Source: Algoriphagus sp. TR-M9 (GTDB lineage: Bacteria; Bacteroidota; Bacteroidia; Cytophagales; Cyclobacteriaceae). From it: a DNA stretch of 64,000 nt. Both the position numbers and the translations under genes were made by a program. Shown here in pieces: positions 39,712 through 47,995 of this stretch. The stretch is taken from NCBI RefSeq assembly GCF_027594545.1, contig NZ_CP115160.1, forward strand, positions 650,501 to 714,500, in the 5' to 3' direction. Below the pieces are notes generated by a model that saw nothing but the letters and a program-made list of their open reading frames with translations, was not told where the DNA came from and ran no database searches. The first letter of the stretch is position 1. Each line of letters begins with the position of its first letter.

Positions 39712-40473
39712 ATCTGTTTTTCCACCCGGAAAATCAAAATAGAGCACCCCACATTCGAAAAAGTCTAAGCTGAGCTGCACTTCTGGTTTTCGGATGATCG
39801 CCCGCCAAGCTTTTTCCATTTCTCTGGACCAATGAATGTCTCCGATCACAATAATCGAATTTTTGTGGATTTTTTGGAGTAATTGTTCAAAATAGCTGAG
39901 CGTTCCCTCATAGGTGTGCGTGGCGTCAATTAGGGCAAAATCAAAGTTTTCCAGCGTTTGAAGGAAATTCGGCAAGGTGCTTTTCAAGTCACCCGTTATG
40001 ATATCCAAATTTGTATAGCCGCTATGGGGTCTGGCGATTTGGGCCAGTTCAGGTGCTCCTTCAAAAGAAACCACCCGACCGGAAGTCGCATTTGCCAGGT
40101 ATCGGCTCGTAATCCCCAGACAGGTGCCTAGTTCTAAGACTGTGTTTGCCGGAGTTTGTTGGCAGAAAAATTGGTAGAGCTGGGCGAATTTACGGGAACT
40201 GGTGCTGTACTTGGCAACCTTAGAAATTTGACGGAGCTCAGTATTTACTTTTTTGGATCCTGCGCCAAAATCCTGCACGGGGACACTATGATGGGATTGT
40301 AGCAGTTGCTCGCGATATTCCTCGATTTGCAGATTTTCATTTTTCTGCTCGAGCAAAAAACCAGCTAACTTCTGCTGTAGTTCAAATAGAAAGGGAGACT
40401 GAAGTGAATAGAGGTCTTCTTGTTTGAGCCAATATTCTACATAGGCCAGAAGCGGATGAACTCTATTCAGCAC
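39694..40473 (-). CDS. class I SAM-dependent O-methyltransferase-like protein
   Basis: A 259-residue protein beginning with GTG at 40473, directly after the apaG stop (TGAGTG). An N-terminal helical region (YWLKQEDLYSLQSPFLFELQ, about 10-35) is followed by a Rossmann methyltransferase core: NTVLELGTCLGITSRYLA (motif I), VVSFEGAPELAQIA, NFDFALIDATHTYEGTL and SIIVIGDIHWSREMEKAW (metal-dependent O-methyltransferase-like). The substrate is unknown. It is translationally coupled to apaG and overlaps the TPMT-like gene tail to tail by 18 bases. Confidence 0.82.
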   Translation of the reverse strand: MLNRVHPLLAYVEYWLKQEDLYSLQSPFLFELQQKLAGFLLEQKNENLQIEEYREQLLQSHHSVPVQDFGAGSKKVNTELRQISKVAKYSTSSRKFAQLYQFFCQQTPANTVLELGTCLGITSRYLANATSGRVVSFEGAPELAQIARPHSGYTNLDIITGDLKSTLPNFLQTLENFDFALIDATHTYEGTLSYFEQLLQKIHKNSIIVIGDIHWSREMEKAWRAIIRKPEVQLSLDFFECGVLYFDFPGGKTDLILQF

Positions 40474-40860
40474 TCAATTATGAAAGATATTTGCAATCAA
40501 CTGAAACTCAGGAATGGCTACATCGAAGTGTTTTCCATCGAATATTTTCTCCATTTCGTAAGTACCGATCATTTTGCCCAGACCGGATTTGAGGTTACAG
40601 CCCGAAACGTAAGAATGGGATTCTCCAGGTTCTAAGATGGGTTGCTGACCTACTACACCATCGCCTTCGACTATTTTTTTGGATTCGGCTGCATCCAAAA
40701 TTTCCCATCTCCGACGTAATAACTGGACGGTGTGGTTGCTTTTGTTTTCAATAGTTACCTTGTAGGTAAATACATAGTGGTGCTGATGTGGACTGGAAAA
40801 CTCAGCCTGATAGGTGACTTCTACACTTACCTGGATGCCAGATGTAACTGCTGTTACCAT
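40474..40860 (-). CDS. apaG: ApaG domain protein
   Basis: A 128-residue ApaG with an immunoglobulin-like beta fold: IQVSVEVTYQAEFSSPHQHHYVFTYKVTIEN, VQLLRRRWEILDA, VGQQPILEPGESHSYVSGCNLKSGLGKMIGTYEM. ApaG was linked to cobalt and magnesium tolerance in enteric bacteria; the molecular role is unclear and no transport function is visible. The gene starts the apaG-methyltransferase pair and is divergent from ung with only 61 bases between, which must hold both promoters. Confidence 0.94.
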   Translation of the reverse strand: MVTAVTSGIQVSVEVTYQAEFSSPHQHHYVFTYKVTIENKSNHTVQLLRRRWEILDAAESKKIVEGDGVVGQQPILEPGESHSYVSGCNLKSGLGKMIGTYEMEKIFDGKHFDVAIPEFQLIANIFHN

Positions 40861-40883
40861 AAATAAAACAATTTAAAAGGACG

Positions 40884-40913
40884 TAAATATACAATTGTAA
40901 ATCTAGAAATCAA
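40884..40913 (-). promoter_or_regulatory. candidate promoter of apaG
   Basis: On the minus strand TTG (40913-40911), 19 bases, then TATATTTA (40891-40884), one mismatch from TAnnTTTG, within the 61-base divergent gap with ung. Confidence 0.4.
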
Positions 40914-40921
40914 TAGTTTAT

Positions 40922-41584
40922 ATGAATGTACGTATTGAGGCAAGTTGGCAGGAAGCTTTAAAAGATGTGTTTGATAGTGAATCATTTGCAAAACTGATTT
41001 CCTTTGTGAAGGACGAGTATTCTTCTGCAAATGTTTTCCCGGAGGGGAGGGATATTTTCAATGCATTTGATTATTGTCCCTTAGATCAGGTAAAAGTGGT
41101 GATTTTGGGGCAGGACCCTTATCACGGACCTGGGCAGGCACATGGGCTTTCCTTTTCTGTAAAGCCCGGGGTACCCTTTCCTCCAAGTTTGCAGAATATT
41201 TTCAAAGAAATTCAGAGTGATTTAGGCAAGGAATTCCCGGAAAATGGGGATTTGACCCGCTGGGCTAAGCAGGGTGTATTTTTGCTCAATGCCGCACTTA
41301 CCGTACGAGCCCACCAGGCCGGGTCGCATCAGAACCGTGGCTGGGAGGAATTTACAGATCAAGTGATAAAGACGATCAGCGATTCCCGTCAGCATGTGGT
41401 ATTTATGCTCTGGGGCGCCTTTGCTCAGAAAAAAGTCAAATTGATCAATCAAGATAGGCATCTCGTGCTCAAGGCTCCTCATCCAAGTCCACTCTCTTCA
41501 TATAGAGGTTTTTTTGGGTGCAAACACTTTTCCCAAGCCAATAGCTATCTGCTGGAAAATGGGAGACAAGCTATAGATTGGTGA
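40922..41584 (+). CDS. ung: uracil-DNA glycosylase, family 1
   Basis: A 220-residue UDG that removes uracil from DNA in base-excision repair. The water-activating loop VILGQDPYHGPGQAHGLSFSV (catalytic Asp65), the proline-rich PPSLQNIFKEI, the uracil-binding FLLNAALTVRA and the leucine loop HPSPLSSYRGFFG are all intact. The length is normal. It is a single gene closed by a bidirectional terminator shared with lepB. Confidence 0.97.
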   Translation: MNVRIEASWQEALKDVFDSESFAKLISFVKDEYSSANVFPEGRDIFNAFDYCPLDQVKVVILGQDPYHGPGQAHGLSFSVKPGVPFPPSLQNIFKEIQSDLGKEFPENGDLTRWAKQGVFLLNAALTVRAHQAGSHQNRGWEEFTDQVIKTISDSRQHVVFMLWGAFAQKKVKLINQDRHLVLKAPHPSPLSSYRGFFGCKHFSQANSYLLENGRQAIDW

Positions 41585-41590
41585 CAAGAA

Positions 41591-41614
41591 AAAAGCCCCG
41601 AACCCGGGGCTTTT
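41591..41614. terminator. bidirectional terminator
   Basis: Stem AAAAGCCCCG / CGGGGCTTTT with an AACC loop. It ends ung (plus) and the parA-lepB operon (minus). Confidence 0.92.
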
Positions 41615-41616
41615 GA

Positions 41617-42693
41617 TTAGTCAATTCCTTTGAAAATTCTGCTCCATCGGATTTTGCTGAACATGGATTCGTATTTGTCCAGGGATAGCCAGAGAAACCA
41701 AGCTTTGCCTACGATGTGATCTTCGGGTACAAAACCCCAGTAGCGTGAGTCCAATGAGTCATGTCTATTGTCTCCCATCATGAAGTAGTAGTTCTGCTTG
41801 AAAGTGTAGCTGTCTACCTTTTGTCCATCTATGAAAAGCTGTGATTCTCGTACTTCTACATTTTCCAGACCTTCATATTTTTCGATGGTAAAGCTGTATC
41901 TCATGACATTTTCGGGGGTCATCTCGATCGTCCAGCCATCTGCAGGTACTTTCAGCGGTCCATAGTTGTCCCGGTTCCATCCCAGTTCCATGCCGTCCAA
42001 AAAGGAGATCTGTGCTTCTCCGCCGCTTTGCATGATTCTTTTGGTAACAGAAGTAACCACTGGGTTTGATTTCAATCGCTCTACGACCTGGTCAGTAGCA
42101 AAGATCATGTAACCTGAGTTGTTGGTAAAGGCCATGTAGCTATCTTGATTGATACCGTATTCTTTGAAAAAATCTGCATTTAAAGGGCGGTTGGTGATGA
42201 GATCATAGGAATACTGCATTTCCTCAGGCTGCATAGCCAGTTCATCATTGACAAAGAGGTCTCCGTTTTTTATAGTAATCACATCTCCGGAAATACCTAC
42301 CGCCCGCTTGATATAATTGGTTTTGAGATCTGCCGGGTATTGGAACTCCACGGGGTAGTTAAATACCACCACGTCATTTCGCTCTACATCTGAGAAGCCA
42401 GGCAATCTGTAATAAGGAAGCTGAATGGCATCGGAGTAGGATGACATATTTGTGCCCCAGACTTTTTGATGGGTCAAAGGTACCTGTAAAGGGGTCATGG
42501 GGATACGGGTACCATAATGCATCTTGCTGACGAAAAGGAAATCTCCTACTAGCAGGGATTTCTCCATAGAGGCAGTAGGGATAGTGAAAGGTTCTAAGAG
42601 TAGCCATCGGATTAAGCTGGCAGCCACTACGGCAAAAACCAGCGCATCAATCCATTCTCTGGCGGCTGATTTTTTCTTTTTTGAGTTACTCAT
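41617..42693 (-). CDS. lepB: signal peptidase I, long Bacteroidetes form
   Basis: A 358-residue membrane protease that cleaves exported preproteins. One N-terminal membrane helix (about 15-33) precedes the catalytic FTIPTASMEKSLLVGDFLFV (Ser42). The general base is in NYIKRAVGISGD (Lys129) and the C-terminal box is MMGDNRHDSLDSRYWGFVPE. Between the Lys box and the C-terminal box lies an insertion of about 150 residues absent from short LepB proteins but usual in this phylum. It is the last gene of the parA-parB-DUF5683-dapB-lepB operon, 15 bases after dapB. Confidence 0.95.
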   Translation of the reverse strand: MSNSKKKKSAAREWIDALVFAVVAASLIRWLLLEPFTIPTASMEKSLLVGDFLFVSKMHYGTRIPMTPLQVPLTHQKVWGTNMSSYSDAIQLPYYRLPGFSDVERNDVVVFNYPVEFQYPADLKTNYIKRAVGISGDVITIKNGDLFVNDELAMQPEEMQYSYDLITNRPLNADFFKEYGINQDSYMAFTNNSGYMIFATDQVVERLKSNPVVTSVTKRIMQSGGEAQISFLDGMELGWNRDNYGPLKVPADGWTIEMTPENVMRYSFTIEKYEGLENVEVRESQLFIDGQKVDSYTFKQNYYFMMGDNRHDSLDSRYWGFVPEDHIVGKAWFLWLSLDKYESMFSKIRWSRIFKGID

Positions 42694-42708
42694 GTTAGGA
42701 TTTTAAGT

Positions 42709-43431
42709 TCAGAAAGATAAGTAATCATCCATGGAAAGCACGCCTTTCTTTCCTTGAATCCACTCTGCTACTAAAATTGAGCCAAGGGCAAAACCTTGTC
42801 GGCTATGAGCAGTGTGCGAGATTTCAATATCGTCGATTTCAGATTGATAGCGAATGATATGCGTTCCCGGTGCCGGGTCTATTCGCTTTGAAGTTATGGG
42901 CAGTGACTGATCGGAATCGGACTCCTTATCGGTCAGATGCCAGTCCTTTAATTCGTCGTTGTTTTTCAAAATACCTTCCGCCAAGGTGATGGCTGTGCCG
43001 GAAGGAGCATCTTTTTTGGCAGTATGGTGAATTTCTTCTACGGAAGCTTTATATCCCTTAGTTTCGTTCATCAGTTTGGACAGAAACTCATTGACCTTGA
43101 AAAAGATATTTACGCCTATGCTATAATTTGAAGCATAGAAAAACGCTCCGTTTTTGGATAAAGTCAGTTGTTCAATGCTTGGCTTTTGATCCAGCCAGCC
43201 TGTGGTGCCTGATACTACTGGGATACCTCTTTCTATAGCCCATCTGATGTTCGCTACAGCAGCTTCTGGTTGGCTGAATTCAATGGCTACATCAATGTCT
43301 TTGGGATCTAGGTTTTCCAGCTCGTTTCTGTTGTCAATATTGATTTTGGCAGCTATGGAGTGGCCTCTTTCTTCTGAAAGTTGGGCGATAAGTTGTCCCA
43401 TTTTTCCATAGCCAAGTATTAGAATGTTCAT
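42709..43431 (-). CDS. dapB: 4-hydroxy-tetrahydrodipicolinate reductase
   Basis: A 240-residue DapB that reduces the dihydrodipicolinate-type intermediate with NAD(P)H on the route to meso-diaminopimelate and lysine. Landmarks are the Rossmann start NILILGYGKMGQ, VVSGTTGWL, the active-site EEIHHTAKKDAPSGTAITLAE (His pair and Lys) and HTAHSRQGFALGSI. The protein is slightly shorter than the E. coli enzyme, as is common in Bacteroidetes. Two bases separate it from the DUF5683 gene upstream. Confidence 0.96.
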   Translation of the reverse strand: MNILILGYGKMGQLIAQLSEERGHSIAAKINIDNRNELENLDPKDIDVAIEFSQPEAAVANIRWAIERGIPVVSGTTGWLDQKPSIEQLTLSKNGAFFYASNYSIGVNIFFKVNEFLSKLMNETKGYKASVEEIHHTAKKDAPSGTAITLAEGILKNNDELKDWHLTDKESDSDQSLPITSKRIDPAPGTHIIRYQSEIDDIEISHTAHSRQGFALGSILVAEWIQGKKGVLSMDDYLSF

Positions 43432-43433
43432 TA

Positions 43434-44045
43434 TTAAAATTTGAGTTTTACAGAAAGCCCTACGGAGCGGTTGTTTGCCGAGAAACTTTCAAAATGCGGT
43501 TCAAAATTCAATGCTATATCATCTGAAACATCGAAGCCAGAGAGATGCGCATCTACGTTTGCATCTATGATATTCAAGGCATAAATCCCTACTAAAAGCA
43601 GGTAGCAAAGATCACGATTTTTTCTCCAATAGTTTACATTTCTCACCAATCCATCTCGGTTTAGACTGGGAAAATCAGTTTCTAAGCCTTCGTCAAAGTC
43701 TGCCAATGCCTGCTTGAATATCTGATACCTGCGGTTATTAAAATTGATAAAGTAAATATCGGTAATGAATCCTCCGTAGATCAGCGGGACTTTCCAGGCT
43801 TTGCCGTTATACACCTGTCCGGCTCCGGGAAGGATGGCTGAAAAAATCGTGGCTTTTTTGGGGTTTTTAGGGAGTAGGGAATAGTCTGGTTTTTCATCTT
43901 TGGCTTCAGCTTCTACAGAAATCTCTTCTTCCTGCACTTCCTGAGCCCATGCCCCTGCAGTATACCCCATAAATAAAAGCAAAAACCCCACTTGGAAAAA
44001 GAGGGTTTTAGGTAAGGGTTTTATATGCGAAATAAAGCTAAGCAA
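43434..44045 (-). CDS. DUF5683 membrane protein
   Basis: A 203-residue protein with a signal peptide (about residues 12-35, ending AGAWAQ), an acidic linker EEEISVEAEAKDEKPD, then NPKKATIFSAILPGAGQVYNGKAWKVPLIYGGFI with its glycine-rich hydrophobic stretch, and DLCYLLLVGIYALNIIDANVDAHL as another membrane-associated segment. The ILPGAGQVYNGK motif is the hallmark of DUF5683. The function is unknown. The gene is constantly found between parB and dapB/lepB in this group, with two-base spacings here, which suggests a role in envelope growth coupled to division. Confidence 0.88.
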   Translation of the reverse strand: MLSFISHIKPLPKTLFFQVGFLLLFMGYTAGAWAQEVQEEEISVEAEAKDEKPDYSLLPKNPKKATIFSAILPGAGQVYNGKAWKVPLIYGGFITDIYFINFNNRRYQIFKQALADFDEGLETDFPSLNRDGLVRNVNYWRKNRDLCYLLLVGIYALNIIDANVDAHLSGFDVSDDIALNFEPHFESFSANNRSVGLSVKLKF

Positions 44046-44047
44046 TA

Positions 44048-44959
44048 TTAGATGATTTCCAGGATTTCCAGAATTCGATTTAAATCAGAAGCGGAATTGA
44101 ATGGGATTTTGATCTCTCCCTTGTTTTTGGGATTCGATTTCAACGCTACTTTGGTACCAAAGTGAGAGGCCAGTCGCTGCTGTATTTTACTGATCTCATA
44201 TTTACGCACTGGGTCCAGCTCAGGCTTATTGCTTTTCTCAGGTTTGCCTTCGCTCAGGGCTTTGACCAAAGCCTCTACCTTACGTACGCTTAGTTCTTCA
44301 GCTACAGCTTTTTTGAAAATCGCCAATTGCTGATCCACATCTTCAATATTGATCAGTGCACGGGCATGTCCCATGGAGAGTTGCTGGTCACGTATGGCCG
44401 CCTGAATAGTGGGAGGTAGCTTAAGTAGGCGAAGGTAATTGTTTACCGTAGTTCTGTTTTTACCTACGCGATCTCCCAGTTCCTCCTGCTTCAGATCACA
44501 TTCAGCGAGTAGTCTTTGGTAGGATTGTGCGATTTCCAGGGCATTTAGATTTTCTCGTTGGATGTTTTCAATCAATGCCATTTCCAGCATTTGCTGATCA
44601 TTGGCAGTTCTTACATAGGCGGGGATCTGAGTAAGTCCGGCTATTTTAGAAGCTTGGAATCTTCGTTCCCCAGATATCAATTGATATTCGTCAGTATCTA
44701 ATTTTCTGACGGTGATGGGCTGTATGATGCCTTGAATCTTAATGGATTCGGCTAGTTCTGCCAATGCGTCTTTATCAAAATGAACCCTAGGCTGGAATGG
44801 ATTGACCTGGATTTGCTCTAGTGGAATCTCAAAAATCCCAGTTTTAACGGCTTCAGGTAAGATATCCTCTGATTTGTGCTTGGCTGGACTGTCTTCGAGC
44901 AATGCTCCTAGACCTCTTCCAAGGGCACTTTTCTTACGGTTGGGTTTTTGATCAGACAT
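44048..44959 (-). CDS. parB: chromosome partitioning protein ParB
   Basis: A 303-residue ParB: N-terminal ParA-contact tail KKSALGRGLGALLED, the ParB/Srx CTPase domain (FEIPLEQIQVNPFQPRVHFD, ITVRKLDTDEYQLISGERRFQAS), the helix-turn-helix (ALIENIQRENLNALEIAQSYQRL, RVGKNRTTVNNYLRLLKLP) and a C-terminal dimerisation domain. It loads at parS sites near the origin and is moved by ParA. No parS-like 16-mer was found in this window. It starts two bases after the parA stop. Confidence 0.96.
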   Translation of the reverse strand: MSDQKPNRKKSALGRGLGALLEDSPAKHKSEDILPEAVKTGIFEIPLEQIQVNPFQPRVHFDKDALAELAESIKIQGIIQPITVRKLDTDEYQLISGERRFQASKIAGLTQIPAYVRTANDQQMLEMALIENIQRENLNALEIAQSYQRLLAECDLKQEELGDRVGKNRTTVNNYLRLLKLPPTIQAAIRDQQLSMGHARALINIEDVDQQLAIFKKAVAEELSVRKVEALVKALSEGKPEKSNKPELDPVRKYEISKIQQRLASHFGTKVALKSNPKNKGEIKIPFNSASDLNRILEILEII

Positions 44960-44961
44960 AG

Positions 44962-45744
44962 TTATTTGGTCACTTTTTGCAAGTCATTTTTTTGGGCGAT
45001 CTCACCTGCCAGATTGAGGTAAGCAACGGCTCCTTTGCCGTCTGCGTCGAAGGAGATTGCCGGTAGGCCAAAGCTCGGGGCTTCGCTCAGGCGGACATTT
45101 CTAGGGATGATTGTCTCAAAAACCATGTTTTTGAAATGAACCCGTACTTCTTCTACTACTTGATTGGAAAGTCTCAGCCTCACGTCGTACATGGTCAGGA
45201 GTATGCCTTCTATTTCCAGATCCTGATTGAGACGAGTCTGGATGATTTTGATGGTGTTGAGAAGTTTGCCAAGTCCTTCCAGGGCGAAGTACTCGCACTG
45301 TACCGGGATGATCACCGAGTTGGCAGCAGTGAGGGCATTGATGGTAATCAGACCCAAAGAAGGAGAACAATCGATAATGATAAAGTCATATAAATCCCGA
45401 AGGTCATGAATGACTTCTCGCATTTTTTCCTCTCGGTTATCCATATTGATCATTTCCACCTCTGCACCTACCAGGTCTATGTGGGAAGGTACCAGGTCTA
45501 AGTTCTCGATTTCGGTGGATAGAATAATCTCTTTTACATCTATTCCATCCACCATGCATTCGTAGATACTGGTGTTGATGGATTTGGGGTCATGACCCAG
45601 CCCAGAGGTGGTGTTTGCCTGAGGGTCTGCATCAATTACCAGGGTTTTGAATTCCAGTACAGCTAAACTAGCCGCCAGATTCATCGCTGTGGTAGTTTTA
45701 CCGACTCCGCCTTTTTGGTTGGCAATGGCAATGATTTTTCCCAT
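44962..45744 (-). CDS. parA: ParA/Soj family ATPase
   Basis: A 260-residue Walker-type ATPase starting at the ATG at 45744 ([18 protein letters not shown]). The upstream frame to 45774 lacks family similarity. The deviant Walker A is KGGVGKTT at residues 11-18, followed by [15 protein letters not shown], the Walker B-like [19 protein letters not shown] and [14 protein letters not shown]. With ParB it segregates the chromosome origin. It is the first gene of a five-gene operon. A REP-like hairpin block lies upstream, between it and yidC. Confidence 0.96.
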   Translation of the reverse strand: MGKIIAIANQKGGVGKTTTAMNLAASLAVLEFKTLVIDADPQANTTSGLGHDPKSINTSIYECMVDGIDVKEIILSTEIENLDLVPSHIDLVGAEVEMINMDNREEKMREVIHDLRDLYDFIIIDCSPSLGLITINALTAANSVIIPVQCEYFALEGLGKLLNTIKIIQTRLNQDLEIEGILLTMYDVRLRLSNQVVEEVRVHFKNMVFETIIPRNVRLSEAPSFGLPAISFDADGKGAVAYLNLAGEIAQKNDLQKVTK

Positions 45745-46012
45745 GGTGTGTATCGAAGAGTATTTGAATCTCAATATTAAGCAAAATCAATTCTTTTCCG
45801 GCTGATCTGTCTGCTTTTTTTAAGCTGATTTGAATGCACGGTGATATTGCGTTTCAGGTTGGGTTTTGTCTTGAATTTTGCGGAAAATTCTGGTTTTATG
45901 CGTGTTGTCTAAGTTGAATTCCGCCTTGCATATCCGTTCGGGTTTTAGGTTTTTCGGTGAATGCCAGTTAGTTGATAGCGGAATGGGGGATTGAAGAAAA
46001 TCAATTGAGTAA
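45745..46012. other. leader of parA, no gene seen
   Basis: A 268-base AT-rich region. A TAATATTG motif near the parA start may be a -7 element, without a good -33. No reading frame or hairpin of note was found. Confidence 0.5.
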
Positions 46013-46141
46013 AAAAAAGAGGCTGTCTCAAAAGTATCGGATGTTGCTTTGAACGGAGTCGAAATGTATCCCAATATTCAGGGAATGATCTTCGACTCCG
46101 CTCAGGCAGACACCGAGCAGTCTTTTGGGACAGCCTTTTTT
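46013..46141. repeat. REP-like nested inverted repeat, also acting as terminator for yidC
   Basis: Outer arms GGCTGTCTCAAAAG (46021-46034) and CTTTTGGGACAGCC (46122-46135) pair with one mismatch inside A- and T-runs. An inner perfect stem CGGAGTCGAA / TTCGACTCCG (46054-46063 with 46091-46100) sits within, and the phrase TTCGACTCCGCTCAGGCAGA follows. I recall such wording as a dispersed repeat in Bacteroidetes genomes. The element starts 7 bases after the yidC stop, so it should also end that transcript. Confidence 0.8.
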
Positions 46142-46147
46142 GATGGC

Positions 46148-47953
46148 TTATTTTTTACGCGAATTGTCAGCGGCTTTCATAGCATCTTCAAGCTTTTGCT
46201 GAAATTTCGATTTCTTCTTATTGGCGTTTTTGGCTTTGCTTTCTTCCACTTTAGCTCTGATTTTGTCATCATCCACAAACTGTTTGATCAGCGCCTGCTG
46301 CCCAAAAGTCACCATGTTTGACACAAAGTAGTAAAAGCTCAATCCTGCCGGATAGGAGTTCAAAATAAACATGAACATCACCGGCATGATATACCCCAGG
46401 TTTTTCATTGGTCCAGTAGCGGTAGTCAACTGGTTGTTAAAATGAGTGTATATAATCTGCGAAGCTGTCATCAGGAGCGTAAATAAACTCACGTGAGACC
46501 CATAAAATGGAATGGTGAAAGGCAGATTGAAGAAGGTGTCATAGGTGGAAAGATCCGTGGCCCATAAGAATGACTCCTGGCGGAGTTCTATTGCATTTGG
46601 AAAGAAAAAGAACATGGCAAACAAGAATGGCATCTGCAGCACCATGGGCAGACAGCCTGAGATCGGGCTAACTCCAAGTTTGGAGAAAAGCTTCATTTGC
46701 TCCTGCTGCATCTTAGTAGGATCCTCTCCGTACTTTTCCTTCAATTCGTCAATTTCTGGCTTAATCACCCTCATTTTTGCCATTCCTATGTAAGACTTAT
46801 AGGTCAGCGGAAACAAGGCTAATTTGATCAGAAATACGATGACGATAATGATGACACCGTAATTGGAAAAGATGTTTTCCAAAAAGGCGAATAGATTGAC
46901 AATGATGTACTTATTCACCCAACTCACGAAGAAGTAGCCCATGTCTACATTGTCTTCGAAGCCATCAGTTACCTTCTTGAGGACCTTGTATTTATCAGGG
47001 CCGAAGTAATAGGTGAATCCAGTTTGCCCATCCTGAAGTGGGATGTTGAAACTGGCAGTCATATTTCTGACTATGGAACTGTCCTCTGGTGTGCTTTGGG
47101 ATAGTGCCACATTCTGAAAATCCCCTTCGGCTATCATCGCAGCTGAGAAGAATCTCTGGCTAAAGCTGATCCACTTGACAGACTCTTCTAGTTGCTCCTG
47201 CTCCAGGTCATCACCTGAGCCCAGGTTGTCAAAAGAGCCCGAACTGGTGTAGTAGTTAAGCCTAGATTGTCTTCTGGATTCTGCGAGATTGCTTTCCTGA
47301 GCGATCAGCTGTTCATCCCAGTTTACTGTGATGGCATTACCAGTAAATATATTTTGGAATCTATCTATGGAAATCGTTTTCTGTACCTGATAGCTTTCGT
47401 CTGCCAGGGTGTAGCGTTGTACGATCTCACCACTGGCGGTAGATGCTTTCAGTACCAAAGTCTGGGTAGGCACACCTTCTTCAGTCTGTCCATTTTCCGT
47501 GCTGGCGGTGAAAAACAGTTCGTTTAAGTTCAGCGGGCCATTGTTACTTGCTAGTACGAAATCCATTTTGGAACTCTCCTCATTGAAGAGCACCAGAGGC
47601 TCTGCTTTGGAGTTTTTATATTCCTTCAAAATCACCTGGTCTACACCTGCTCCTTTAGAAGAGATGTGTACTTGGATTTGATCGTTTTCCAGCGTAAATA
47701 CTTCTTCTTCGCCTTGGGTAAGCGCAGCGAGGGCGCCATATTTTGCACGTCTGGCAGCGTCTAAAGTGCTGTCATTTGCTACAGCAAGTTCAGGTGAAGA
47801 GGCTTGGTTTGATGCATTAGATTCTACTGATTCCGTTTGCGATGCTGTAGGTGTCTCAGCTTCTGGGATTTCTGGGCTACTCGCAAAGAAAAGCGAATAG
47901 ATCAAAATCACAGCTGCAAATAGAATCAAACCTGTTGCTTGATTTCTGTCCAT
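46148..47953 (-). CDS. yidC: membrane protein insertase YidC
   Basis: A 601-residue YidC: N-terminal membrane anchor (about 5-24), a Ser/Thr/Glu-rich linker, the periplasmic beta domain (about 60-345), then the conserved membrane core from about residue 360. The core includes YGVIIIVIVFLIKLALFPLTYKSYIGMAKMRVIKPEI, the cytoplasmic KYGEDPTKMQQEQMKLFSKLGVSPISGCLPMVLQMPFLFAMFFFF and YIMPVMFMFILNSYPAGLSFYYFVSN. A lysine-rich C-terminal tail can contact ribosomes. It inserts and folds inner-membrane proteins with SecYEG. It lies 42 bases downstream of pyrG, probably in the same transcript. Confidence 0.97.
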   Translation of the reverse strand: MDRNQATGLILFAAVILIYSLFFASSPEIPEAETPTASQTESVESNASNQASSPELAVANDSTLDAARRAKYGALAALTQGEEEVFTLENDQIQVHISSKGAGVDQVILKEYKNSKAEPLVLFNEESSKMDFVLASNNGPLNLNELFFTASTENGQTEEGVPTQTLVLKASTASGEIVQRYTLADESYQVQKTISIDRFQNIFTGNAITVNWDEQLIAQESNLAESRRQSRLNYYTSSGSFDNLGSGDDLEQEQLEESVKWISFSQRFFSAAMIAEGDFQNVALSQSTPEDSSIVRNMTASFNIPLQDGQTGFTYYFGPDKYKVLKKVTDGFEDNVDMGYFFVSWVNKYIIVNLFAFLENIFSNYGVIIIVIVFLIKLALFPLTYKSYIGMAKMRVIKPEIDELKEKYGEDPTKMQQEQMKLFSKLGVSPISGCLPMVLQMPFLFAMFFFFPNAIELRQESFLWATDLSTYDTFFNLPFTIPFYGSHVSLFTLLMTASQIIYTHFNNQLTTATGPMKNLGYIMPVMFMFILNSYPAGLSFYYFVSNMVTFGQQALIKQFVDDDKIRAKVEESKAKNANKKKSKFQQKLEDAMKAADNSRKK

Positions 47954-47995
47954 AAATTCTAATCGTAAACCCGAATTGGATGAGTCGGGGTGTTT

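Noticed and set aside
46488..46497. CTCACGTGAG palindrome as a parS site near parAB
   Set aside because: Only the CACGTG core and a few flanking bases agree with the parS consensus TGTTTCACGTGAAACA, and it lies inside the yidC coding region.
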